From assembly GCF_001279725.1 (NCBI RefSeq), contig NZ_LGDE01000112.1, forward strand, positions 157,632 through 221,631: a DNA stretch of 64,000 bases. The letters run 5' to 3'. This DNA comes from Streptomyces sp. WM4235. Its GTDB lineage: Bacteria > Actinomycetota > Actinomycetes > Streptomycetales > Streptomycetaceae. Below the pieces are notes generated by a model that was given only the letters and a program-made list of their open reading frames with translations, made no database searches and was not told where the DNA came from. Shown one piece after another: positions 20,926-29,109 of the stretch. The position numbers and the translations under genes are program-made. The number at the start of each line of letters is the position of its first letter. Position 1 is the stretch's first letter.

Positions 20926-21540
20926 ATGGACACCAAGAAGACCCCCGACCCGACGGACCCCACCGAAGACAAGGCGACAGCGACCACCCCGGCCGAGGCC
21001 CGGACCGAGAACACGGGGTCCGACACGCTCGAACCGGCCGACAAGGCCGTGGCGGAGCCGCTCGACGGGTCCACCGCACCCGAGACGTCCGACGACGACC
21101 TCGAAGAGGAGTTCGCCGCCGAGGACGAGGAAGCCGGGCAGGTCGGCGGCGTCGCCTCCGCGGCCTCCGCGATCGTGGCCGCGGGGCTGAGCGTCGTCGC
21201 CCTCAGCGGGAGCTGGGTCTCCCGCGTCGTCGCCGAGCGACAGAACCTCGTGAACCAGCTCGATCTGAGCCAGACCGCCGACACCAACGCGAAGATCGCG
21301 GCCCTGTACAGCGCTCCCTGGCACGCGACCGCCCTCGTCAACGGCGTCCTGTCCGCCCTCGCACTCCTCCTCGCCCTCTTCGTGCTGGCCCGCCCCGCCT
21401 TCGGGGTCCCCGGCCGCACCCTCCCGACCTGGATCCGCTCCGTGGCCTGGGCCGCCATCGCGCTCGGCGCCCTGGGCGTACTCCTGTTCACCCTCATGTA
21501 CTTCGACCTCCTCCTCCCCGCGCCGACGAGCGCCGTCTGA
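20926..21540 (+). CDS. Membrane protein with acidic N-terminal tail
   Basis: 204 residues, no recognised domain. Residues 1-70 are strongly acidic and Thr/Pro-rich with repeated Asp/Glu (DDDLEEEFAAEDEE), likely disordered and cytoplasmic. Three hydrophobic segments follow (about 73-95, 128-150, 165-190). An extracytoplasmic loop between the first two contains a predicted helix with SQTADTNAKI. The gene appears monocistronic. Function unknown. Confidence 0.8.
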   Translation: MDTKKTPDPTDPTEDKATATTPAEARTENTGSDTLEPADKAVAEPLDGSTAPETSDDDLEEEFAAEDEEAGQVGGVASAASAIVAAGLSVVALSGSWVSRVVAERQNLVNQLDLSQTADTNAKIAALYSAPWHATALVNGVLSALALLLALFVLARPAFGVPGRTLPTWIRSVAWAAIALGALGVLLFTLMYFDLLLPAPTSAV

Positions 21541-21576
21541 CGCCCGTCGTCCACAGGACGCCCGTCGTCCACAGGG
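21541..21576. repeat. 18-bp tandem direct repeat (two copies)
   Basis: CGCCCGTCGTCCACAGGA (21541-21558) is followed at once by CGCCCGTCGTCCACAGGG (21559-21576), 17 of 18 identical, starting immediately after the stop codon of the preceding membrane-protein gene. Confidence 0.9.
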
Positions 21577-21762
21577 ACACCGGGCGACCCGGGCACGGCC
21601 TCAGGGCTTAGGCCGTCCAGGCCGGTCCGGGGGTCGGCAAGCGGGACTAAGGCTTCCGGCGCGCGAAGATGCGGCAAGCGCCCCATGCGCCGGCGCCCTC
21701 TGGGAAGCGAATCTTGGATCACACCGAACGAGGTGCCCGAGAGAGCAACCAGGGAGTACGAG

Positions 21763-21927
21763 ATGTTCGAGTACGAGATGGCCATCGCCCGCCGCGCCGA
21801 CCTCCTCCGCGAGGCCGACGCGTACCGACTGGCCCGGGCGGCCAGGAAGGCGCGCCGCTCCTCACGCGGCCAGGAACCCGAAGGGTCGGTGAGTGGAAAC
21901 CGGAGCCGCTTCACCCGCGCCGCGTAA
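21763..21927 (+). CDS. Small basic protein (54 aa) upstream of the LuxR-type regulator
   Basis: 54 residues beginning MFEYEMAIARRADLLREAD, then an Arg/Ala-rich helix (RLARAARKARRSS). AGGGAG precedes the ATG by six bases. No domain is recognised; the sequence looks like a short amphipathic, cationic alpha-helix. I recall similar short proteins opposite or upstream of regulators in other Streptomyces, but the function is unknown. It ends 107 bp before the preferred start of the LuxR-family gene and may be co-transcribed. Confidence 0.7.
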   Translation: MFEYEMAIARRADLLREADAYRLARAARKARRSSRGQEPEGSVSGNRSRFTRAA

Positions 21928-22034
21928 GCCGCGGCGCGAGCAGCGGGAGCCGACGCGTGAGGAGAAGCGCCGCGATACTCGGTGACGCCGAACGGCCGCC
22001 CTGTGCGATGCTCGGCGACGTGGAGACCAGATCC

Positions 22035-25000
22035 GTGAGCCCGGTGTTCGTCGGCCGAGCCGACGAACTGGCCATACTCGTCGATGCACTGACACGCGCC
22101 GGGGACCAGGAGCCGCAGGCCCTGGTCATCGGGGGCGAGGCCGGCGTCGGCAAGACCCGCCTCACGGAGGAGTTCCTGGGCGAGGCGGCCCGCCGCGGCG
22201 CGGTGGTGGCCGTCGGAGGCTGTGTGGAGATCGGGGCGGAGGGGCTTCCCTTCGCCCCCTTCTCGACGGCGCTGCGCAGCCTGCGCCGCCGGCTCCCCGA
22301 GGAACTGGCCGCCGCGACCGCCGGGCAGGAGGACGAACTCGCCCGCATCCTCCCCGAGCTCGGCGACACCCCCAGGGGCCCGCACGACGAGGAGAGCACC
22401 GCGCGCCTCTTCGAGCTGACGGCCCGCATGCTCGAACGGCTCGCCGCCGATCGCACCATCGTGCTCGTCCTGGAAGACCTGCACTGGGCCGACACCTCCA
22501 CCCGGCACCTCCTCGCCTACCTCTTCCGCACCCTCGGCAACGGCCGTCTCGTCGTCGTCGCCACCTATCGCGCCGACGACATCCACCGCCGCCACCCGCT
22601 GCGCCCGCTCCTCGCCGAACTCGACCGGCTCCGCACCGTCCAACGCATCGAACTGCCCCGTTTCAACCGGGCAGAGGTGCGCCGACAGCTCGCCGGCATC
22701 CTCGCCTCGCGGCCCGACGAGGCCTTCGTGGACTCGGTGTTCGACCGCTCCGACGGCAATGCCTTCTTCGTCGAGGAACTCGTCGCCTCGCGGGCGAACG
22801 GCTGCCGTACGGGACTGACCGAATCCCTGCGCGATCTGCTGCTCGTCCGGGTCGAGGTCCTGCCGGAGTCCGCGCAGCGCGTGGTCCGGATCGTGGCCGA
22901 GGGCGGTTCCACCGTCGAGTACCCGCTGCTGCGCGCCGTCACGGGGCTCGGCGAGGACGAGCTGATCGAGGCTCTGCGGGCCGCCGTCGGCGCCAACATC
23001 CTCCTCCCCACCTCCGACGGGGACGGCTACCGCTTCCGTCACTCCCTCGTCCGCGAGGCCGTCAGCGACGACCTGCTGCCGGGCGAGCGCGCCCGCGTCA
23101 ACCGACGTTTCGCCGAGGCCATGGAAGCCGACGAGACGCTGATCCGCGCCGGCGAACGGGTCATCAGGCTGGCCAACTACTGGTACTACGCCAACGACGC
23201 GGTCAAGGCGCTGCCCGCCGTCCTCGCCGCCTCCGTGACCGCCCGCCGCCGACACGCCTACTCCGAGCAGCTGAGCCTGCTGGAACGGGCCATCGACCTC
23301 TGGGACAGCGTCCCGGAGGAGACGCGCGAGGGACTCCGCCCGGCGGACTACACCGACGTCTACCCGCCCTGTGGATGCGATCCGGAGAACACCGGGCTCC
23401 GGCGACTCGACCTGCTGGCCGAGGCCACCGTCGCGGCCCGCTACGGAGGCGAACGCGAGCGCGCCCTCAAGCTGACCAAGACGGCGCTGCGCATGCTGGA
23501 GGAGGACGAGGACCCGCTCAGGGCCGCCTGGTTCTGGACCGAGCGCTCCCGGTTGGTCGCAAGCCTCGCCCGCGGCGACGGGTGGGCGGAGATAGCCAGG
23601 GCGCAGGAACTCGTCCGGGGGCTGCCCCCGTCCCAGGTGCACGCCGAGGTGCTGGTCCGGGCCGCGGGCTGGGGCATGCTCCACAAGCCGGGCCCCGACA
23701 ACCTCGCCGCCGCCGAACGCGCCGTGGAGTACGCGCGGATGGTCGGCGCGGAGGACGTCGAACTCAACGCGCGGATCACGGTCGCCTCCCTGTGTGTCGA
23801 CTCCGGCGACAGCGAGACGGGCCTCGCCGAACTGCACGCGGTCAAGGACCGCGCCACGGAACTCGGGCTGACCGCATTGGCCGGTCGTGCTCATATCAAT
23901 CTCACCTCTCAGTTGGAATCGCTGGGCCGTTCCGCGGAAGCCGTGGAAGTGGCCAAGCGGGGCACTGAACTCGTCGGCAAATCAAGGCTGTTGGACTCCG
24001 AGGCCTGGGTTCGGGGCAACATGGCGGAAAGCCTCTACAGCCTCGGCCGCTGGGACGAGGCCGCCGAGGAAGCCCGGGAGACCCTCCGTGTTGGCCAGAG
24101 TGCCGCCCCGCGCGCCTCCGCCGCCGCACGCCTCTCCTACCTGGCCCTGGCCCGCGGTGAACTCTCCGAGGCCGCCGCCCAACTCGCCACGGCACACGCA
24201 TACTTCGGCACGCACGACGCCCAGCCCCAACACCGACTGCCGCTCTACCGGCTGGAGATCGGAGTGGCCGCGGGCGAGGGCCGGATCGTCGAGGCCCGCA
24301 GCCACGTCACCGAAGCCATCGCCCACGGATTCGCGCTCGGGCAACACCGCTACGCCTGGCCGCTGTTGCTGGCCGCGGCCACCGCTGAGGCCGACGCCCG
24401 GGGACTCCCGACCGCCGACTCCGGACGGGAAGCCGCCCTGAAGGCGCTGCGCGCCGCCGCCCGCACCCTGGCGACCCCGGTGCCGGTGTGGACCGCGCAC
24501 GCCGAGTACGTCCGGACCGAGCTGCTCCGCGCCGATGGCCGGGACACCACCGCGGACTGGACCGCCGTCGTCGACATGATCCGACCCCTCGCCCGCCCCT
24601 ACCTGCTCGCCCGGGCCGGGTACCGACTCGGCGAGGCGCTGCTCGTGGCCGGCGGCGACCGGGAGACGGCCACCGAACTGCTCCGCGAGGCACACGCCAC
24701 CGCCGAGCGGCTCGGCTCCCGACGGCTGTGCGAGGACCTGACGCTGCTGGCGCAACGCGCCCGGGTCCCGCTCGACGCCCCCGACCCGCACGGGGCGCCG
24801 CCGACACCGGAGGTGGACCCGGCCGAGGCCCTGGGGCTGACCAGCCGCGAGCGGGACGTACTACGGCTGGTCGCGACGGGCAGCACCAACCGCCGGATCG
24901 CGGAGGAACTCTTCATCTCCCCGAAGACGGCCAGCGTGCACGTCTCGAACATCCTGGCCAAGCTGGGCGTGGCCGGCCGCGGCGAGGCCGCCGCCCTCGC

Positions 25001-25163
25001 CCATAGGCTCAGACTGTTCGGCCCCGAACTCCAGGACCGCCCGGACCGCGGAAGCCGCCGGACCCCGGGAGGCGGCCAGGCCGGTCACAGTGGCCGGCCG
25101 TCCGGATCCGCCCCGGTACGCGGCGCCGGGTCTAGGCCGGAGGTCGCTCGGCAGGGCGTATGA
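22035..25163 (+). CDS. Large LuxR-family (LAL-type) AAA ATPase transcriptional regulator
   Basis: 1042 residues from GTG 22035, which has GGAGA eight bases upstream; ATG 22008 in frame lacks a ribosome site. An N-terminal AAA/NTPase domain carries Walker A GEAGVGKT (about 35-42) and Walker B LVLEDLHWAD (about 140). The middle is a long helical, TPR-like sensor region, and the C-terminal LuxR helix-turn-helix (LTSRERDVLRLVATG...TASVHVSNILAKLG) is at about 933-980. This architecture is that of MalT/LAL regulators, usually ATP-dependent activators of carbon or secondary metabolism. The last 11 codons overlap the convergent DUF6191 gene. Confidence 0.92.
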   Translation: MSPVFVGRADELAILVDALTRAGDQEPQALVIGGEAGVGKTRLTEEFLGEAARRGAVVAVGGCVEIGAEGLPFAPFSTALRSLRRRLPEELAAATAGQEDELARILPELGDTPRGPHDEESTARLFELTARMLERLAADRTIVLVLEDLHWADTSTRHLLAYLFRTLGNGRLVVVATYRADDIHRRHPLRPLLAELDRLRTVQRIELPRFNRAEVRRQLAGILASRPDEAFVDSVFDRSDGNAFFVEELVASRANGCRTGLTESLRDLLLVRVEVLPESAQRVVRIVAEGGSTVEYPLLRAVTGLGEDELIEALRAAVGANILLPTSDGDGYRFRHSLVREAVSDDLLPGERARVNRRFAEAMEADETLIRAGERVIRLANYWYYANDAVKALPAVLAASVTARRRHAYSEQLSLLERAIDLWDSVPEETREGLRPADYTDVYPPCGCDPENTGLRRLDLLAEATVAARYGGERERALKLTKTALRMLEEDEDPLRAAWFWTERSRLVASLARGDGWAEIARAQELVRGLPPSQVHAEVLVRAAGWGMLHKPGPDNLAAAERAVEYARMVGAEDVELNARITVASLCVDSGDSETGLAELHAVKDRATELGLTALAGRAHINLTSQLESLGRSAEAVEVAKRGTELVGKSRLLDSEAWVRGNMAESLYSLGRWDEAAEEARETLRVGQSAAPRASAAARLSYLALARGELSEAAAQLATAHAYFGTHDAQPQHRLPLYRLEIGVAAGEGRIVEARSHVTEAIAHGFALGQHRYAWPLLLAAATAEADARGLPTADSGREAALKALRAAARTLATPVPVWTAHAEYVRTELLRADGRDTTADWTAVVDMIRPLARPYLLARAGYRLGEALLVAGGDRETATELLREAHATAERLGSRRLCEDLTLLAQRARVPLDAPDPHGAPPTPEVDPAEALGLTSRERDVLRLVATGSTNRRIAEELFISPKTASVHVSNILAKLGVAGRGEAAALAHRLRLFGPELQDRPDRGSRRTPGGGQAGHSGRPSGSAPVRGAGSRPEVARQGV

Positions 25164-25317
25164 GCACCGTGCCGGATTCGAGATCTATCGGGCCCCGTCC
25201 CGGATCGCCGTCATTGACGTCGGTCCGGGACAGCTCCAGTCGTTTCTTCTCCTCGTTGGTGTGCTTGCGCCCCGGGGCGAAGAGCTCCTCGAACATGTTG
25301 AACACGCTGTCCACCAC
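25132..25317 (-). CDS. DUF6191-type small protein
   Basis: 61 residues. The pattern FNMFEELFAPGRKHTNEEKKRLELSR...GDPGRGPIDLESG is that of a short actinobacterial family annotated DUF6191; the function is unknown. The start is uncertain: GTG codons at 25317, 25314 and 25305 and ATG 25296 are all in frame, and homologues that begin near MFN favour one of the later ones. Its 3' end overlaps the LuxR-family gene by 32 bp in convergent orientation. Confidence 0.75.
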   Translation of the reverse strand: MVDSVFNMFEELFAPGRKHTNEEKKRLELSRTDVNDGDPGRGPIDLESGTVLIRPAERPPA

Positions 25318-25347
25318 GCCTTTCGTCCCCGGCCGGGGCCTCGTCGG

Positions 25348-26700
25348 TCATCGCACCGTCAGTGTCAGGATCCTGTCGTCGCCGGTCTCCGGCGACCCGC
25401 GCCCATCCGTCTCGCTCGTGACCAGCAGCAACGCGTCCCCGCCCAGCGGCACCACGGTCCGCAACCGGCCGTACCGGCCCTGGAGGAAGGCCTCCGGCTC
25501 GGCCACCGGGGTCGCGCCGGCGAGCGGGATCCGCCACAGCCGCTCGCCCTTCAGCCCCGCCATCCAGATCGAGCCCTGCGCCCAGGCGATGCCGCTCGGC
25601 GACGCCTCGTCGGTCTTCCACACGGCCACCGGGTCGCGGAAGCCGGGTCTGCCCGCCTTCCCCTCGGCCTCCGGCCAGCCGTAGTTCACACCGGGCTCGA
25701 TCAGATTCAGCTCGTCCCACGTGTTCTGGCCGAACTCGGCGGCCCAGAGCCGCTTGTCCTTGTCCCAGGTGAGGCCCTGCACATTGCGGTGGCCGTACGA
25801 ATAGACGACCGAGTCCGCCTCCGGGTTGCCGTGCACCGGTTCCCCGTCCGGGGTCATCCGCAGGATCTTGCCGCCGAGGGACTTCTTGTCCTGCGCGAGC
25901 CCGGTCTCGCCGGTCTCCCCGGTGCCGACGTACAGCATCTTGTCCGGGCCGAACGCGATCCGACCCCCGTTGTGGACGAGGCCCTTCGGGATGCCCCGGA
26001 ACACCGTGTCGGGTGCCCCCAACCGCTGCCCGGCCGGTCTCTGGTCGTCATAGCGCAGGCGGGCGATCCTGTTGTCGGACTCGGTCGTGAAGTAGACGTA
26101 CACGAGCCGGTCCGAGGCGAAGGTCGGGGAGAGCGCGAGACCCAGCAACCCGCCCTCGCCGCCCGGGGCCACCCCGGGGACCTCGCCGATCGGCGTGATC
26201 GCGCCCGTGTCCGCCCGCACGCGACTGATGGTGCCCTTGTCCCGCGAGGCGACCAACAGGTCGCCGCCCGGCAGCGCCGCCACACCCCACGGGGAATCCA
26301 GCCCCTTGGTGACCTCGCCCTTCACCGTCACGGCGCCCTTGGCGGGCGGACCGCTCGTGGAGGGGGATCCGGAGGAACCCGGTGACCCGCCCCCCGGTGA
26401 CGCCGTACCCGGTGGGGAGCCGCCCGGCCGGGCCGCCTCCCCGCCCGGCGGCGAGCAGCCCGCCGCCAGCAGGGCCCCGCACCCGGCCAGGGCCAGCGCC
26501 GTCAGGACCGACCGGGGCCGCCCACGCGCGACGTCATACGCGGCCGAGGGCACGGGGCGCCCGCCCCACCGGTCGTCGCGGCGCCCGCCCCACCGCCCGT
26601 CCCACCGGTCGTCGCGGCGCGGAGAACCGACCGCCGCCCGCACCCCCGGGCGCCCGTCGCCCCGCCCGTCGCCCTGTCCGTACCGCGGTTCGTATCGCAT
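25348..26700 (-). CDS. PQQ-dependent sugar dehydrogenase-family lipoprotein
   Basis: 450 residues. The beta-propeller domain (from about residue 115) belongs to the glucose/sorbosone dehydrogenase family: LDSPWGVAALPGGDLLV, LVHNGGRIAFGPD, SYGHRNVQGL, YGWP and RLRTVV motifs. A lipobox LLAAGC (Cys near residue 82) marks an exported lipoprotein, followed by a Pro/Gly/Ser linker. The stretch before it is unusually long and has Arg/Trp/Gly repeats (RRDDRWDGRWGGRRDDRWGG). ATG 26700 has a good GGAAGGGA site, but GTG 26553 would give a normal signal peptide. It probably oxidises a sugar outside the membrane. Confidence 0.88.
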   Translation of the reverse strand: MRYEPRYGQGDGRGDGRPGVRAAVGSPRRDDRWDGRWGGRRDDRWGGRPVPSAAYDVARGRPRSVLTALALAGCGALLAAGCSPPGGEAARPGGSPPGTASPGGGSPGSSGSPSTSGPPAKGAVTVKGEVTKGLDSPWGVAALPGGDLLVASRDKGTISRVRADTGAITPIGEVPGVAPGGEGGLLGLALSPTFASDRLVYVYFTTESDNRIARLRYDDQRPAGQRLGAPDTVFRGIPKGLVHNGGRIAFGPDKMLYVGTGETGETGLAQDKKSLGGKILRMTPDGEPVHGNPEADSVVYSYGHRNVQGLTWDKDKRLWAAEFGQNTWDELNLIEPGVNYGWPEAEGKAGRPGFRDPVAVWKTDEASPSGIAWAQGSIWMAGLKGERLWRIPLAGATPVAEPEAFLQGRYGRLRTVVPLGGDALLLVTSETDGRGSPETGDDRILTLTVR

Positions 26701-26844
26701 CGCGCTGTCCCTTCCGGTGCTCCGATCGTGCCTTCCCACCGACTCAACATCGGCGGCACCGCCCGAAGTTCCACCACTCGTACACTCGATCGAGTGGTTG
26801 TGCCGGTGGTCGCCGATCGCGCGGGGCACGACCCCCGGCCGGGG

Positions 26845-27852
26845 TCAGTCCCAGGCTCCCACCGCCGCCGGAAGTTCCGCCATCTCGGCCAGGTCCCCGG
26901 CCGTGAGCCGGACCTCGGCAGCCCGGGCGTTCTCCGCCGCCCAATGTGCCCGATCGGCCCCCGGGACGGGCACCACGTGCGGTCCCTGCGCCAACACCCA
27001 CGCCAGCGCCACCTGCGCCGCGGTGACCTCCGGCCCGTGCCGTCGGGCCACCCGCCGCAGGCCCGCCACCAGCACCTGGTTCGAAGCCATCGCGTCCGCC
27101 GTGAACCTCGGGTGCCGGGCCCGCACGTCCGCCGACTCGAAGCCGGCGCCCGGCCGCAGCGTCCCGGTCAGGAACCCGCTGCCCAGCGGCATCGCCGCCA
27201 GCACCCCCACCCCGCGCGCCGCACACCACGGCAGCAACTGCCACGCCGCCTCCGGCGACCACACCGACAGTTCGGCCTGCACCGCGCTCACCGGGAACAC
27301 CTGCTGCGCCCGCTCCAGCAGCCTCACGGTCGACCGGTACGCCCGGTCGCCGCGCCGCCCCGCGCCCGGCCCGGCGCCCGCGCCCAGCGCACAGAAACCG
27401 AGCGCCCGCACCTTCCCCGCGGCCACCAGCTCCGCCATGGCGCCCCAGGTCTCCTCCACCGGCACGTCCGGGTCCACCCGGTGCAGCTGGTACAGGTCTA
27501 TGACGTCGGTCCGCAGCCGCCGCAGCGAGGCGTCGCAGGCCCGCCGCACATATCCGGGCCGACCGTCCGCCACCACGTGCTGCTCACCGGCCCGCAGGCC
27601 CACCTTGGCCGACACGAAGGCCTCGGACCGCCGCTCCCGCAGCACCCGCCCGAGGACCAGCTCGTTGGTGAACGGCCCGTACACATCGGCCGTGTCCAGC
27701 AGGTTCGCACCGAGGTCAAGTGCCGTGTGCAGGGTCCGCATCGACTCCTCGCCCCGGCGGTGCGAGGGCGCGTACGCCCAGCTCATCGGCATGCAGCCGA
27801 GGCCGATGGCGCCCACCCACAGCGGCCCCGACCCGATCGACCTGCGCTCCAC
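26845..27852 (-). CDS. Aldo/keto reductase
   Basis: 335 residues, GTG start with GGGAGGGGGA seven bases upstream. The AKR tetrad is visible: Asp and Tyr in LLDTADVYGPF, Lys in FVSAKVGL and His in DLYQLHRVDP. The C-terminal NADPH-binding part includes VPVPGAD. It resembles the group that reduces small aldehydes or ketones (YajO/Tas-like); the substrate is not assignable. It is divergent from the 2-hydroxyacid dehydrogenase gene with a 73-bp gap. Confidence 0.9.
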   Translation of the reverse strand: MERRSIGSGPLWVGAIGLGCMPMSWAYAPSHRRGEESMRTLHTALDLGANLLDTADVYGPFTNELVLGRVLRERRSEAFVSAKVGLRAGEQHVVADGRPGYVRRACDASLRRLRTDVIDLYQLHRVDPDVPVEETWGAMAELVAAGKVRALGFCALGAGAGPGAGRRGDRAYRSTVRLLERAQQVFPVSAVQAELSVWSPEAAWQLLPWCAARGVGVLAAMPLGSGFLTGTLRPGAGFESADVRARHPRFTADAMASNQVLVAGLRRVARRHGPEVTAAQVALAWVLAQGPHVVPVPGADRAHWAAENARAAEVRLTAGDLAEMAELPAAVGAWD

Positions 27853-27925
27853 CTGTGCGTCCCCCTCCCGGTCCGGCCATCAAACTAACGGCTTGATCCG
27901 GATCCCTTGGCATAGCCTCGTGATC

Positions 27926-28873
27926 ATGACTGCAACGACCCCGGACGTCTGGCTCCCCTTCGCCGCCGACGAGATCGAAGGCCTTCCCGACTGCTTCCGG
28001 TACCGACGGTGGGACGGCGAGGACGCGTTCCCCGCGGACCCGGGGGACTGCGTCTTCTACGTCACCCCGTACATGAAGTCCCCGGCCGTCACCCTGCGAC
28101 CGCTGCCGGCGATGCCCGACCTCCAGGTCGTCCAAACCCTCACCGCGGGCATCGACCACGTACTCGGCGGCCTCGACGGGCTGCGGCCCGGCGTGCGCCT
28201 GTGCAACGCCCGCGGCGTGCACGAGGCCAGCACCGCCGAACTGACCCTCACCCTGATCCTCGCCTCGCTCCGCGGCATCCCCGGCATGGTCCGCGGCCAG
28301 GACCGCGAGGAGTGGCGCGCCGGCTTCTACCCGGCCCTCGCCGACAAGTCGGTCCTGATCGTCGGGCACGGGTCGGTCGGCGCGGCCATCGAGGACCGGT
28401 TGATCCCCTTCGAGTGCGCGCGCGTCACACGGGTCGCACGCTCCGCGCGCACCACCGCGCACGGGCCGGTGCACGCCCTCGCCGACCTTCCCCGACTCCT
28501 CCCGGACGCCGACGTGGTGGTCCTTTCCACCCCGCTGACCGATGCCACCCGCGGCCTGGTCGACACCCATTTCCTCAGCCGGATGAAGGACGGCGCCCTG
28601 CTCGTGAACGTGGCGCGCGGACCGGTCGTCGACACGGCGGCCCTGCTCGCGGAACTGGAATCAGGCCGGTTGCGGGCGGCGCTCGACGTGACCGAGCCGG
28701 AACCGCTGCCCGCGGGCCACCCGCTGTGGCACGCCCCGAACGTCCTGATCACGCCCCATGTGGGCGGCAGCAGTTCGGCGTTCGAGCCGCGGGCCAAGCG
28801 GCTCCTGGCCCGGCAGCTCTCCCGGTTCGCCGCCGGCGAGCCCCTGGAGAACACGGTGTTGACCACGGGGTGA
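27926..28873 (+). CDS. D-isomer-specific 2-hydroxyacid dehydrogenase
   Basis: 315 residues. The NAD-binding motif GHGSVGAAI, the substrate-binding Arg in VNVARGPVVDT, the Glu in LDVTEPEPLP and the catalytic His in LITPHVGGSS are all present, so the enzyme looks active. It likely interconverts a 2-keto acid and a D-2-hydroxy acid (glyoxylate/hydroxypyruvate group). The gene stands alone, followed by the regulatory region of the c-di-GMP protein. Confidence 0.9.
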   Translation: MTATTPDVWLPFAADEIEGLPDCFRYRRWDGEDAFPADPGDCVFYVTPYMKSPAVTLRPLPAMPDLQVVQTLTAGIDHVLGGLDGLRPGVRLCNARGVHEASTAELTLTLILASLRGIPGMVRGQDREEWRAGFYPALADKSVLIVGHGSVGAAIEDRLIPFECARVTRVARSARTTAHGPVHALADLPRLLPDADVVVLSTPLTDATRGLVDTHFLSRMKDGALLVNVARGPVVDTAALLAELESGRLRAALDVTEPEPLPAGHPLWHAPNVLITPHVGGSSSAFEPRAKRLLARQLSRFAAGEPLENTVLTTG

Positions 28874-28935
28874 CCCGATGTGAGCACGTTCCGTATTCAC
28901 CCGAGTGCGCGCGGTGTCGACAACCCCCCGGACGG

Positions 28936-28948
28936 TGACGCAGAGTAG
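28936..28948. promoter_or_regulatory. Candidate BldD box upstream of the CdgE-like gene
   Basis: TGACGCAGAGTAG matches the published BldD consensus TNACNC(A/T)GNGTNA at eight of nine defined positions. BldD is the c-di-GMP-responsive master regulator of Streptomyces development and is known to control several c-di-GMP genes. The box is about 160 bp before the chosen start of the GGDEF/EAL gene. Binding is inferred from sequence only. Confidence 0.5.
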
Positions 28949-29109
28949 AGGAGCTATGTCGCTGAGTGACGAAAGTGGTGTATCGTCCGGAACAAGGGGC
29001 TGCGCCGGGAACGTCCGGCGCCGGGGAGTGATCGGACACTTTGGGGGCGACGGGCGATGCACGGCCAATGGACGAAGGATCCGACGCGGCAGAGCCGCCG
29101 GAGGCGACG

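Noticed and set aside
19821..23894. 1357-codon minus-strand open frame
   Set aside because: It spans three genes on the opposite strand, with no motif, and is a typical high-GC artefact.
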